The position numbers were made by a program, and so were the translations under genes. Shown one piece after another: positions 10,760-20,439 of a DNA stretch of 64,000 nt. Below the pieces are notes generated by a model. It saw only the letters and a program-made list of their open reading frames with translations. It had not been told where the DNA came from and made no database searches. Source of the DNA: Saccharomycopsis phalli. Its lineage: Eukaryota > Ascomycota > Saccharomycetes > Ascoideales > Saccharomycopsidaceae. Each line of letters starts with the position of its first letter. Position 1 is the stretch's first letter. Location of the stretch: assembly GCA_020342235.1 (NCBI GenBank), contig CP073215.1:186001-250000 (forward strand), in the 5' to 3' direction.

Positions 10760-10865
10760 AAAAGACTTGCACAATCCATGTTAGTCCAACCACCCACGTT
10801 AGTCCAACAATCCATGTTGATCCAACAATCCATGCTGGTCAAACAATCCATGACGGTCACGTGAC
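10760..10865. repeat. 18-bp minisatellite directly 3' of TIF6
   Basis: Five to six degenerate units of 'aatccatgttagtccaac' run up to the TIF6 stop codon and end in a CACGTG at 10858. The array covers the expected TIF6 3'UTR and polyadenylation region. Confidence 0.6.
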
Positions 10866-11603
10866 TCACGAGTAGGTTTCAATCAAAGTATCCCGAAGAC
10901 TTCCGCTAATCGCATCAGGGTTGCTCTCCAGCAACTTGAATATGCTCTCAATGACACTCAACTCAGGCGCAGTGGTGTCGAGCCCGGCTACTGCAAGCCA
11001 GTCGTTCACCACCACCCCAGCACCAACGACAGAACTTCCACGATTCACAGTACCAGCAACAATTGGTACTTGCAAAAGCGATGAGAGTTCTTCTTGGTCT
11101 TGGACAGAGGTCTGGGGATGCACAAGACCGCCCTGGTTAGACAACGCACAGTAGCTGCCGACCATGACGTTCGACGAGATTGTCTGACGGAAGACCTCGA
11201 CACCAAGAACATCGGCAATGATTTCCTCGGTCTCGCGCTCAATGTCTGGATGCACGAGCGCCACATAGTCGTTGCAGCAAATGACGTTGCCCAACGCACT
11301 CAACCGCTCCTCGACCCGCTGGATCTTCACCAGGTCTGGAAGCGAGTTTCGCAAGTGCATCAATTCCTGGTCGGTTGTCTGTGTAGGCACCAACAACCCG
11401 CGACGGTTTCCCGCGGTCATGCGCCCGACGATCCGGGTACCAGCAATCGTGGTATGGGCCATGGGAATGACATCGCCCAACTCTGCTTCTATGGCGGAGT
11501 AAAAGTTCTCGCTTCCACCGACGGCGATCAAACAGTATGAGTTTGTGAGGTTGCAGAAGACGCCGACATCGTTGGAGTTTTCAAATTGCGTTCTAGTGGC
11601 CAT
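10866..11603 (-). CDS. TIF6: Translation initiation factor 6 / 60S anti-association factor
   Basis: Tif6/eIF6 binds the 60S subunit, is needed for its assembly in the nucleolus and blocks premature 40S joining. From ATG at 11601-11603 the protein is 245 residues, the exact family length; a GTG-started extension upstream was discarded. It begins [14 protein letters not shown] and carries [36 protein letters not shown] and [13 protein letters not shown] almost as in S. cerevisiae. Codon 91 is CTG (11331-11333) in NSLPD-x-VKIQR, where yeast Tif6 has Ser: key evidence for CUG-Ser decoding. It lies next to IPI3, another 60S-assembly gene, on the same strand, and has a TTACCCGG site 69 bp upstream. 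Confidence 0.97.
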   Translation of the reverse strand: MATRTQFENSNDVGVFCNLTNSYCLIAVGGSENFYSAIEAELGDVIPMAHTTIAGTRIVGRMTAGNRRGLLVPTQTTDQELMHLRNSLPDLVKIQRVEERLSALGNVICCNDYVALVHPDIERETEEIIADVLGVEVFRQTISSNVMVGSYCALSNQGGLVHPQTSVQDQEELSSLLQVPIVAGTVNRGSSVVGAGVVVNDWLAVAGLDTTAPELSVIESIFKLLESNPDAISGSLRDTLIETYS

Positions 11604-11671
11604 GTTGTAGAGTGCAGGAGCCACTGGTTATATAGAGCGGTATTACAAATCAGAAAAATTTTGCATGCGCA

Positions 11672-11679
11672 TTACCCGG
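11672..11679. promoter_or_regulatory. TTACCCGG (Reb1-like) site upstream of TIF6
   Basis: It lies 69 bp before the TIF6 ATG. It matches the motif found at equivalent distance upstream of IPI3, the SDR gene and KCS1 in this window. Confidence 0.5.
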
Positions 11680-11834
11680 GAGATGGGATGGGTTTTGTAA
11701 TCAGTGCGTAATCAGTAGTAGGACTGGGATTATGCGTCGAGGCGGGGCTCGTAATGGGGGTTCAGGTCAATGCTTGCCAAAGGTTGCCATACAATTGAGT
11801 CTTGGAATAATGCATACAAGTGTAGATGTTAAAT

Positions 11835-11985
11835 AAGACTGATGGAAACTCGGACAATATTGGGAAATGCTCGGACAATATTGGGAAATGCTCGGACAAT
11901 ATTGGGAAATGCTCAGACAATATTTTCAAATACTCTGACAATATTCTCAAACACTCAGACAGTACTCACTCAGAATACTCAAAAC
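11835..11985. repeat. Minisatellite, about 20-bp units
   Basis: Tandem 'ctcggacaatattgggaaatg' units, first identical, then drifting to 'ctctgacaatattctcaaa'. It lies between TIF6 and the IPI3 3' end. Homogeneous at one end and degenerate at the other, as expected of local slippage or unequal exchange. Confidence 0.75.
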
Positions 11986-12214
11986 ACCAGTAAATGTTCC
12001 AACAGATTTTTTATAAACACTGCAGAAACATGGAAAAACACCAACATACTCTTTATTCAAAAAATTTTTGCATCATCGTTGTACATATAAAATATCATCT
12101 TTAAAAGTAAATTATATCTACTCTCAAACTACTTTATTTCCAATTCTTCCTGTCGCCTATCCAGCTTTTGCATGTATCTTGAAAGTTTCCTACACCAACA
12201 ATCTACAACTTATC

Positions 12215-12450
12215 TTGTAGATTCCATTACGCATCAGCCTTGTAATTCTACATTTTCATAATTCTACAGTTTTGTAATTCTACAATCTTGAAATTCTACA
12301 ATCTCATAATTCTATCAGTCTTGTAATTCTACAGTCTTGTAATTCTACCAGTTTCATAATTCTACCCATCAGCACTCACTACTACCAATTCACCACTACC
12401 AACTCACTATTACAAACTCACTACTACCAACTCACTACTACCAACTCACT
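12215..12450. repeat. Two minisatellites at the IPI3 3' end
   Basis: 12215-12365 holds units of 'tcttgtaattctaca' (about 15-16 bp). 12368-12450 holds units of 'actcactactaccaa' (about 15 bp) running right into the IPI3 stop codon region, so they form its 3'UTR. Confidence 0.7.
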
Positions 12451-13615
12451 GCTTAAAAAGCACCTCCTGACGCGCAACCTCCTCCATATACTGGCCAAAA
12501 TCATAATCCAACTTGTGGTCATTCCCACACACTCCCCCCTGTATCTTCACCTTAATCTCCCTTGGCCCCTCACTATGCAACGCCCTCTGAAGTGGAACCA
12601 CAGGCACAAACTTCTCCTCGCTCGCAAAATACGGACCCACAGAAATATGCGACACCGCTCCAGAAACCGCCTTCAACGGCTTGATCGCCTGCTTGGTAAT
12701 CACGTCCTGCACAAAAAGCTGCCCACTAGAATCACCCAGCACAAGTTTCGTGCCGTCAAATGATACTCCGAGCCTGGTGACCGCAGACCCATGCCCACCA
12801 AACTTTGGTACTTCTGGCAACGTGACGATTTTCGTGCCTGGAGCCGCATACTTCTCGGTGATGGAAACCACCTTGTTATTGTCAACTTCATGGAGCTTCA
12901 CGTCCAAGACTTCCCCCGACTCTAAGCCCAAATACACCGCTCGGAACGCAGGATCAAGCGCAACACTGTGCCCTGGGCTAGGTAACACCATCGACCATAG
13001 TTGCTGATGAGAACTCAAGTTGTAGACCCGACAGGTACTGTCTAGCGACGTGGATACAAGCATCACGTCATCCTGAACGCCTCCAGTTAGCTGGAAGTCT
13101 GTCACGGAAAGCGTATGGTGTGAGAACGTGTGTTCGGGACCTGTTCCTGATGATACCAATTCGGGCACATTGAACACAGTCAAACGGGAATCGGCAGAGC
13201 ACGCAACCAATTGGGTACCGGTACGTGTGAATTGCACCTTGTTGATCTTCTGGTAGTGTACATTCTTGTTGAAAAGAAGCGTGCCCGAGGCCATTTCCCA
13301 GACCAAAAGACGGCCCGAGACGGTTCCTGCGGCTAGAAGCCACTCATCTCCACAGCATGCAATTGCACTGACCTGTTCAGGCACCGGGATCTTCTGGATC
13401 GGCGCTTCTTTGCCATCAATGTACACTTGAAGGAGCGCCTTGTGGCTCACGGCCACGATAAGTTTACCGGTGGATGTGGAGCACGAGCACCCATTTGCGG
13501 TCTTGTAAGCATACGAAATGGAGCTGGAGTGCAAAGACACACGATACCCGACGGAGGAATCACCATACTTGTCATCTTCGGCACCACTGCCTAGGTATGT
13601 TATACACTCTTCCAT
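12446..13615 (-). CDS. IPI3: IPI3/WDR18 family WD-repeat protein
   Basis: Subunit of the Rix1 (Rix1-Ipi1-Ipi3) complex required for ITS2 processing and 60S pre-ribosome maturation; also linked to DNA replication licensing in yeast. It has 389 residues with degenerate WD40 blades: LLAAGTVSGRLLVWEMASG, LVACSADSRLTVFNV, LVSTSLDSTCRVYNL, LVLGDSSGQLFVQDV. The N-terminal MEEC...YLGSG and helical C-terminus fit Ipi3. ATG at 13613-13615 is preceded by two TTACCCGG sites. Its neighbour TIF6 acts in the same pathway. Assigned from blade pattern and layout; another small WD40 protein is the alternative. Confidence 0.82.
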   Translation of the reverse strand: MEECITYLGSGAEDDKYGDSSVGYRVSLHSSSISYAYKTANGCSCSTSTGKLIVAVSHKALLQVYIDGKEAPIQKIPVPEQVSAIACCGDEWLLAAGTVSGRLLVWEMASGTLLFNKNVHYQKINKVQFTRTGTQLVACSADSRLTVFNVPELVSSGTGPEHTFSHHTLSVTDFQLTGGVQDDVMLVSTSLDSTCRVYNLSSHQQLWSMVLPSPGHSVALDPAFRAVYLGLESGEVLDVKLHEVDNNKVVSITEKYAAPGTKIVTLPEVPKFGGHGSAVTRLGVSFDGTKLVLGDSSGQLFVQDVITKQAIKPLKAVSGAVSHISVGPYFASEEKFVPVVPLQRALHSEGPREIKVKIQGGVCGNDHKLDYDFGQYMEEVARQEVLFKQ

Positions 13616-13652
13616 GGTGAAACTTTTTGGACTTGAAAAATATTGATGCCAC

Positions 13653-13683
13653 TTACCCGGTGGTCATCGGCTCGATTACCCGG
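13653..13683. promoter_or_regulatory. Paired TTACCCGG sites upstream of IPI3
   Basis: Two copies in the same orientation at 13653-13660 and 13676-13683, 38 and 61 bp before the ATG. Confidence 0.55.
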
Positions 13684-14867
13684 CCAAAAAGTGAGGTTTG
13701 AGCTGCTATACCAGTGCTCGTAATATGCATACCAAGAGCATTTTCACCACTTCTGTTGATATCTGACTCGGGCAGACGGTTTACGTGCTAGCGAAAGATA
13801 CGTACATGGTGTAGATTATCATTATTATATCTGCTATATGTTTCAATAGTCGAGTTGTAGCTCTGATGAATAAATGATACGTAGTTACGTAGTCACAGTT
13901 TACTTTATATCGCAAGATTTCTAGGGAGACTAGTTCAGTGATGGAAGTAATGTACATTGTTATATCTCAAGATTTAATTTAATCTAAATAATAAAATTGA
14001 TTGTCCCATCCATTGTTACATGTCCTTTCACTTGTCACGATAGTGATTTTCAAACATGACCACTTTTCCAGTGCTGAGGTGGTTACGAATTTTTTTGGCA
14101 ACCACTGGTTGTTGGATAGAAAACTTTATTGTGTGTTTATTTATGCAAATGATTATTTGTAAAAGTCTGACTATCTGACAATTGCTTGAGGCACATACTA
14201 CACGCAAGACATTATGTTGAAATAACAGGTACGCTTCCCAGCTGTAATGAAATGGGGACATTCTTTCACTTTGTTCTGGCTGACCCAAACTTCTGTCATG
14301 AAAGTAGGGTCATGTCCATTTCCTTTTGTCGTGGCTAACTAACTGCAGAATAGGTCTAGTATTCAAGACGGAGTTCGGAGCAGCTTCCCGGACTCAGCCA
14401 CAAAATACAGTAGCGCATACGCTGATCAGTAGCAACCACTGTCTGATTAGTGGACAACAAACTCATATGAGAATCGGCATTCTCTATAAGAAGGCCGACC
14501 GTTTGCTGCAAATATACCAATCACAAGACCAATTCAGCTGGATATCTTTATCTAGCAAAACCCAATCTGGTTATCCTAATCCCAAAGGGATAAAACAAAC
14601 AATTATGTAGTTTATATATCACTGTACTACTATGTCTAATTAGGGTAGACCTATAAACTACGACATTGCCAACCTGTATTCTAGTCACTATATCTACATG
14701 CTACATCTACCATAGCTACACATGGAAAGCATAATTATGAAAAAAAAAGCTACCTCAAAATTCTAAACAAAACCTCCTTAGCGACAATATAGCCAATACA
14801 AAATATATTATTCCAAACAGCCTCAATCCCACTGCCCATGTTGACCCTTGCTACCCTACCGTCCAAT
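13684..14867. other. IPI3-SDR divergent intergenic region
   Basis: AT-rich, about 1.2 kb. I see no gene, RNA or clear repeat apart from promoter-proximal sites at both ends. Confidence 0.4.
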
Positions 14868-14875
14868 CTACCCGG
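14868..14875. promoter_or_regulatory. CTACCCGG variant of the Reb1-like site
   Basis: One base off TTACCCGG; 42 bp before the SDR ATG, the same spacing as in IPI3 and KCS1. Confidence 0.4.
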
Positions 14876-14916
14876 CCAACCACCATACATACGCACAATC
14901 GACAATCTTTCTAGCA

Positions 14917-16254
14917 ATGCCCATCCATATTCTAGCCAGTGCATTTGTCGAAGGGCTTGACACCATACCTGGGTGGCGATATGTGTGGCAGTGGGGTCCG
15001 TTGGTTGCTCTGGTGGTGTCGCTAAAGTACTATTTTGCCGGGGCACGGAACAATTGGGACCTGAATTTGCATGGAAAAGTGTATCTTGTCACTGGTGGCA
15101 CCTCGGGTCTCGGGGCGTCGGTTGTGCGGGAATTGGCGCAGAGAGGCGCGCAGATTGTTCTTCTTGTGCGGAATCTCAGCGACGGGTGGCTCATTGACCA
15201 TATTGAGAAGCTCAGAGACGAGTATGGCAACCAGCTAATCTTTGCCGAGGAGTGTGATCTAAGCGACTTGCACTCGATCCGGCGGTTTGCGACTCTGTGG
15301 CTCGACAACCAGACGCCGCGAAGGCTCGATGGCGTGATTCTAGCCCATGGAGAGTCGTTGCCAATTGGAAAACCGCGGGAAGTTACAGTGGACGGCGTGG
15401 AAAAGCACATGGCAATCAACTACTTGGCGACGTTTCATCTACTAACGTTGATGGCACCGGCGATTCGGTCACAGCCCACCGACCGTAAGGTGAAAATCGT
15501 GGTGTCGACGTGTCTTTCGCAGGTGTTTGGCACCATCGACCTCAGCGACCTTCTCTGGCAGAACAAGAAATACCCGACAAATAGGCCGTGGAAGGTGTTT
15601 GGCACCGCCAAGTTGCTCCAGAGCTGTTTTATCCGCGAATTCCAGTCCCGTTTGGATACGTACAAGCGAAGTGATAATACCACCATGTCGGTACGGTGCC
15701 ATATTGTGAACCCCGGGCTCATGCGCTCGACGTCCACCAAGCGGTTTTTCTCGTTTGGGCTGGTTGTGGGTCTTTTTTTCTACGCCGTGTTGTACCCAAT
15801 CTTGTGGATTTTCCTCAAAAGTACACATCAGGGTGCCCAGACCGTGTTCTATGCCCTTATGAATCCGGAGCTTGAGCTGAAGAGAGGCGGGCAGATTTTG
15901 AAGGAGTGTGGTGCTGTCAAGGACAGTCGCAAGGATTTGGGCGATGTGGAGTTGCACAAGAAGATCTTTGAGACCACTGAGAAGTTGGTGGCTGACTTGG
16001 AAAAGGCCAGTGCACGAGCTCGGAACAAGGGCAAGAAGAAAAAGGCAGGCAAGAAGCCTGCGGATGGAAAAGTGGAGGAGGAGGCCCGGCTCAAGTTCTT
16101 GAAGGATAAGATGATCCGTGAGGAGTTGGGCAAGATTGATACGTTGCCGTTGCTAGGCGAGTTCAAGCCCGGCCAAGATAAGCCCGAGGTGAGAGATAAC
16201 AAGTACTTGAGGCATTTGGATGAGAAGTTTGCCAAGGCACGTAAACAGAAGTAG
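14917..16254 (+). CDS. Membrane-associated short-chain dehydrogenase/reductase lacking catalytic Tyr
   Basis: SDR-fold oxidoreductase, 445 residues from ATG 14917 (a TTG-started extension was dropped). The N-terminal hydrophobic stretch GPLVALVVSLKYYF precedes a Rossmann nucleotide-binding motif TGGTSGLG (residues 59-66). The usual NNAG is replaced by LAHGES. The catalytic Ser strand is present (IVVSTC), but the YxxxK motif reads FGTAK, with Phe 228 in place of Tyr and Lys 232 kept. A second hydrophobic segment (FFSFGLVVGLFFYAVLYPILWIF) and a 110-residue Lys-rich charged tail follow. The shape recalls the essential yeast SDR Pbr1 (YNL181W), but that is only a suggestion. Probably an ER or lipid-droplet membrane protein; activity is uncertain given the missing Tyr. 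Confidence 0.85.
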   Translation: MPIHILASAFVEGLDTIPGWRYVWQWGPLVALVVSLKYYFAGARNNWDLNLHGKVYLVTGGTSGLGASVVRELAQRGAQIVLLVRNLSDGWLIDHIEKLRDEYGNQLIFAEECDLSDLHSIRRFATLWLDNQTPRRLDGVILAHGESLPIGKPREVTVDGVEKHMAINYLATFHLLTLMAPAIRSQPTDRKVKIVVSTCLSQVFGTIDLSDLLWQNKKYPTNRPWKVFGTAKLLQSCFIREFQSRLDTYKRSDNTTMSVRCHIVNPGLMRSTSTKRFFSFGLVVGLFFYAVLYPILWIFLKSTHQGAQTVFYALMNPELELKRGGQILKECGAVKDSRKDLGDVELHKKIFETTEKLVADLEKASARARNKGKKKKAGKKPADGKVEEEARLKFLKDKMIREELGKIDTLPLLGEFKPGQDKPEVRDNKYLRHLDEKFAKARKQK

Positions 16255-16359
16255 AGTGTGAGTATTTGGATAGATCCGTTTAGCATATGGAGCATGAAAA
16301 TTGTAGATTAAGTAGCATCACTGGATGAATGGCAACTGTATTAGAGAAAGATGACCAGC

Positions 16360-16660
16360 CGAGTGTATTACGATCAACATTAATATTAACATTAACGTTA
16401 ACATTTCAACATTAACATTTCAACATTTCAGACTTTTAAGTTTTCAGACTTTTTAATTTTTCAAATTTCAACATTTAGACTGTGTTCAACATTTAGACTT
16501 TCAATTTTTCAGACTTTTCAATTTTTCAACATTCAACATTTCAGACTTTAACATGTCAGACTGTTCAACTTTCAACTTTCAACTTTCAACTTTCACTTTC
16601 ACTTTCACTTTCACCTTTACTTTCATTTTCACTTTCAACTTGCCTTGTCTCAACTTCTTT
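16360..16660. repeat. Degenerate minisatellite 3' of the SDR gene
   Basis: Tracts of 'aacattaacatttcaacattt', 'cagacttttcaatttttcaac', then 'caactttcaactttcactttca'. Several short units merge into each other over 300 bp. Confidence 0.65.
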
Positions 16661-16805
16661 CTCATCCAATCGACGATTCGCAAACTACCAGTTAAGTAGC
16701 CGTACAATGGGCAATATGTAATTTTATTAACCAATATACATTGACAAGTGTAATAAAACAGGGTTACATGCCTTTCATAAGCTACAATATCCGTTAGTTT
16801 TCACA

Positions 16806-17088
16806 TGCTTCTTAGCTACGCACCATTTCCACTTCTTTACGGCAATTATGCTAGCATTTTATCAATTGTGCTCGTCTTTGGCAATTGTGCTTCTTCCTTT
16901 TATCCGTTGTGCTTCATCTTTTTCTGAAATCGCCAATTTGAAGATAAGTACCAATCCCAATAGGTCTTAGTTCTTCTCTGATGAAAGGTTATTTAATTTT
17001 ATTTTCAAGTATAAATAGTCCGACTTTTCTCTGAATTGTCAAGTGAATATATTTTAGCAACACATATCTAGTTACTATATTACAACAA
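16806..17088 (+). repeat. Dispersed repeat, copy A
   Basis: About 280 bp that aligns along its length with 34137-34445 on the same strand. Shared landmarks include 'ggcaattgtgcttcttcc', 'caatcccaa', 'gttcttctctga', 'ttttcaagtataaat', 'gtccgacttt' and 'ctagttactata'. It contains a TATA-like 'agtataaatag' followed by a pyrimidine-rich stretch, but no open frame follows. It may be a solo LTR or another non-coding element; class unknown. Confidence 0.6.
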
Positions 17089-17242
17089 GAGTCATTCTAG
17101 TTACTATATTACAACAAGAGTCATTCTAGTTACTATATTTCAACAAGAGTCATTCTAGTTACTATATTACAACAAGAGTCATCCTAGCTACTATATTACA
17201 ACAAGAGTCATCCTAGCTACTATATTACAACAAGAATCCTAT
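17069..17242. repeat. 29-bp minisatellite grown from the end of dispersed repeat A
   Basis: Six near-identical units of 29 bp beginning 'ctagttactatattacaac'. The start of the unit is the terminal segment of the dispersed repeat, which is single-copy in copy B (near 34431), so the array arose by local amplification after insertion. Confidence 0.75.
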
Positions 17243-17635
17243 TCAAGTACTCAAACCAACAAACCTCTACACACAGATACAACTTCGACCATGCTCCAAT
17301 GAGGCTGTCAAGAGTTTAAAAATAACAAGACATAGTGAATGGTCCATTACTGCGCCAGTATATACAACGTGATGATTCAGAGACAAGCAATGGTCTTGCA
17401 TAGGTTCCAACGACTGAGTCGTAGAGGTATACAATTTGTTGTACATTGCTAACCGACCCTGTAGCTTTGCAAGGCAAGGTTCAAAAGGAATCATTCCGTT
17501 TTCTAGTAGCTTTGCAAACAGACCTTTGGCTGTATAGAAATGAGCGTAATCACAGCAGATCCATCTGGTCATTATAGAGGGATCAATGGTAGTCAGGCAT
17601 CAAATGACAGCCAGGATGCTGGCACAGCTCCTAAT

Positions 17636-20377
17636 CTAAGCAATCTGATTCAACAACGCCTCCATGTCAATGTAAAACTCATCACTCAACAAGTTCAACG
17701 GATTATACGTCACGCTCTCGGTATCATACTTGCTTACCCCGGTCTCCAAATCATTGCTGTAGTAGTTGTTAAAGAGCGAGGTCAGATTAAAGAGATTTGC
17801 CTCGAGAGGCATTTCCTGGGGCATGACGACGGGTTTTACACAGTCATCAACCGGGATGTCGTTCTTGACCAAGTTGCGGTCTTTCAAGTAGGAGTAGAAT
17901 GCGACTGAGATTTTGAACATGACAAAGAACCCGTAGAAGCTTTGCAACTTTTTGCCAAAGTTTTTAAAGAAAAACTCAAAGATGAGGTTGGTGAGCTCCA
18001 ACTTTTGGTTGTAGAAGTTGTAGTATGTGTACTTGTGGGTGATAAAGTCCTGGAAGATCTCCATTTGCTGGGCGACCAGCAGCAGGACAAGAGGGTACTG
18101 GTTCTGTTTGAAGCAGACCAACTCAAAGTCCTTTTCGGATAGCTGGAAGATGGAGAGTGGATAGGAGATGGAGTTGTTGTCAAGCACGTTGAAGATTCTG
18201 TCTTGGTGCTTGTCGATGTAGTCTACCACTGGGGAGACCAGTTTTCCGTATTGGAACAACAAATCTGAGTAGAGGAAGGAGGAAGCGCGGTGGATGATGC
18301 GCTTGAAGGAGGGGTAGAGGTATATTTCAAAGACCAGCTCCTTGGTTTTGACGTTGAGGAACTTCTTTGTGCTCTTGACGATGAAGATGACGAGGTTGAC
18401 TGCCTGGTTGCGGTAGAACCACTTGAGCTGGGAGCTGCCTGGGGACTTTCCGAGGAGCATGAGGATGATGTTGTAGAGAGTGAAGACGATGTCGAGCAAC
18501 ATACACTGGAGCTTTATCTTCTTGATGAAGCGGAAGAAGTTGATTTGGTTCTTTGGCAACTGGTTTGCCTGGATGATTGGGTTTGCAAGGGACTCTGAGA
18601 GGGGCAGGAAGAGCAGCGGGTTGGTGTACATCTGAACAAAGTTTTGGATGTAGATTTCCAACTTGAACACGCTGAGGTTGCGAGACTCTGTCAGATTGAG
18701 CTGGTACGTGAGGCCACGGACAATGGGCACAAAGTAGTGGTGAAACACTCTGTCGATATCGTCGGAGACGTGGGTGCGGAGGGTTGCAAACTGATGGTTG
18801 ATGTTCAAGATGGAGACGTCTGACTGGTAATGGGCAAACACCAGGTGAGTGTTTCCGTCGGAGAAGCGCAATTCGTCAATGAGCAACGGGTATCCGAGGT
18901 CAAAGGACTGTTTCCAGTCGAGGAAGAGCACGTATTGCCAAGTGTGTTGCAACATGGCGACGTAGTCGCGGGAAAAGTCGCGATAGAGATGTTCAATGTT
19001 GCGGTGGAGTCCGAGCATGATGGCCATGTTGAAGGCGATGCAGTTTAGCTGGTGACCGTCGGAGCTGTCGCCGCCTTCGCCTTCGTTGAGGTTGTAGATC
19101 ATGTTGATTTTGAGGAAGATGAATGTCTGGAGGGTCAGCACCAAGGGCCGTTTGAGATAGCGGGAGAGGCCGACCAACTGGAGGATGTAGTAAGCGAGCA
19201 CGGAGTCGATTTTCGTGGGCTTGGAGTTTGGGAGGTCTGGATGGGCGGAGTCGAAGGGCATGTCGGTGAACATGAATGCGGTTTTGACGACGCTGAGGAT
19301 GAGGGCGACCCAGGAGAAGTCTCTGTAGCGCAGATCGTCGTGGATGACGATGCGGAAGTCTGGGTGGGGTCGGGCCACGGGCACAAAGATCTGGTGGAAG
19401 ATGTCGAGGATGTATTGTTTGCTGACAAACGGGAAGAGGTTGTCTAGTTTGAGGTGGAAGAAGATGTTGAGGTGGTACTGCATGGTGGCGAATGGTGGGA
19501 GGTATGATGCCAAGGAAGCTAGGAGGTTGTCAGTGGCTGCTCTGGGAGGGAGTAGTTGGGGTTTTTCTGGCATATGAAGTCTATTCTGAGGCATATGAAG
19601 TCTGTCCTGAGGGTTTTCTGGCATATAGACCCTATCTTGAGAACTTTTCACAGTATAATTCTCCCTCGGGCCCTCCGCCATATAGACCCTATCTTGAGAA
19701 CTTTTCACAGTATAATTCTCCCTCGGGCCCTCCGGCACAAACACATCCTGCGAACCCCCAAGCAGCAGATCAAAGTACTTGTCAATGTCCCAGGGAAAGT
19801 ACGAGGTAATCAGAAGATGGTACCGCTGGTTCTTGAACCGCCTGCGGTCGAGCGTCGTGGCCTTGCTAATGTGCTTGTAGATCGTGTCGAAGCTGGCATT
19901 GGCCAGAATCGCCAGCCGGAAACACGTCGGCCCAAAGAAGATGGTCCGGTTCGCCTTGAACCGGATCGCGTGGAGCTGCGCAAGATTGAGTTCCTCCAAA
20001 AGCACCGCCAGCAAACTGTTCCGCAAGACCCCTTGCAAAACACGCGGCTCGCGGTCGCAGAGCTGCGCCAAGAGCCGGTTTTCCTCGGCAAGCAACGCGA
20101 GTTTCCGCCGCAACGCCGCAGCGTCGGCACCGCGCGACGCGTCGTACTCCTCAAGCAACATGCGCTGTTCGCGCACACGCTCCAACTGCTCGTCGCCGCT
20201 GGCAGCCGGCGGCAGTTCCAGCTCAGGCACCGCCCCGTTGTACACACACTGCTCGGGCTTGTAGTTGCGCGTCTTGCAGCTCAGGCAGAGCGGCTTGGCC
20301 CGATTGCACCGGATCTTCTTGCGCCGACACGACGTGCACGAGATTATCGCCCGGTTCCGCTTGCGGGTCTGCTTCAT
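17636..20377 (-). CDS. Zn2Cys6 fungal transcription factor
   Basis: Binuclear zinc-cluster regulator, 913 residues from ATG 20375-20377 (an ATG nine codons upstream at 20404 is equally possible). The cluster is right at the N-terminus: C-x2-C-x6-C-x6-C-x2-C-x9-C (Cys 14, 17, 24, 31, 34, 44) preceded by basic MKQTRKRNR. A fungal middle homology region covers about residues 380-560 (LSRYLKRPL, MLGLHRNIEHLYRD, WKQSFDLGYPLLIDE). An in-frame tandem repeat (GPRENYTVKSSQDRVYM twice, then DRLHMP units) sits between them. It shares a 62-bp promoter with LYS5. Target genes are unknown and I cannot assign a named orthologue. Confidence 0.88.
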   Translation of the reverse strand: MKQTRKRNRAIISCTSCRRKKIRCNRAKPLCLSCKTRNYKPEQCVYNGAVPELELPPAASGDEQLERVREQRMLLEEYDASRGADAAALRRKLALLAEENRLLAQLCDREPRVLQGVLRNSLLAVLLEELNLAQLHAIRFKANRTIFFGPTCFRLAILANASFDTIYKHISKATTLDRRRFKNQRYHLLITSYFPWDIDKYFDLLLGGSQDVFVPEGPRENYTVKSSQDRVYMAEGPRENYTVKSSQDRVYMPENPQDRLHMPQNRLHMPEKPQLLPPRAATDNLLASLASYLPPFATMQYHLNIFFHLKLDNLFPFVSKQYILDIFHQIFVPVARPHPDFRIVIHDDLRYRDFSWVALILSVVKTAFMFTDMPFDSAHPDLPNSKPTKIDSVLAYYILQLVGLSRYLKRPLVLTLQTFIFLKINMIYNLNEGEGGDSSDGHQLNCIAFNMAIMLGLHRNIEHLYRDFSRDYVAMLQHTWQYVLFLDWKQSFDLGYPLLIDELRFSDGNTHLVFAHYQSDVSILNINHQFATLRTHVSDDIDRVFHHYFVPIVRGLTYQLNLTESRNLSVFKLEIYIQNFVQMYTNPLLFLPLSESLANPIIQANQLPKNQINFFRFIKKIKLQCMLLDIVFTLYNIILMLLGKSPGSSQLKWFYRNQAVNLVIFIVKSTKKFLNVKTKELVFEIYLYPSFKRIIHRASSFLYSDLLFQYGKLVSPVVDYIDKHQDRIFNVLDNNSISYPLSIFQLSEKDFELVCFKQNQYPLVLLLVAQQMEIFQDFITHKYTYYNFYNQKLELTNLIFEFFFKNFGKKLQSFYGFFVMFKISVAFYSYLKDRNLVKNDIPVDDCVKPVVMPQEMPLEANLFNLTSLFNNYYSNDLETGVSKYDTESVTYNPLNLLSDEFYIDMEALLNQIA

Positions 20378-20439
20378 GTCGGTTAAGCCCTGGGCGAAGC
20401 CCATGGGCTTTTCTCCGGCCGCACGTGAACCACGTGAAT
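20378..20439. promoter_or_regulatory. 62-bp bidirectional promoter with two CACGTG boxes
   Basis: The divergent start codons of the Zn2Cys6 factor and LYS5 are only 62 bp apart (35 bp if the upstream ATG is used). CACGTG occurs at 20422-20427 and 20431-20436. CACGTG is bound by Cbf1-type bHLH factors in yeasts. At least one gene probably carries promoter elements inside its neighbour. Confidence 0.55.

Noticed and set aside
19556-20386. 276-codon plus-strand frame
   Set aside because: Antisense shadow of the Zn2Cys6 factor.
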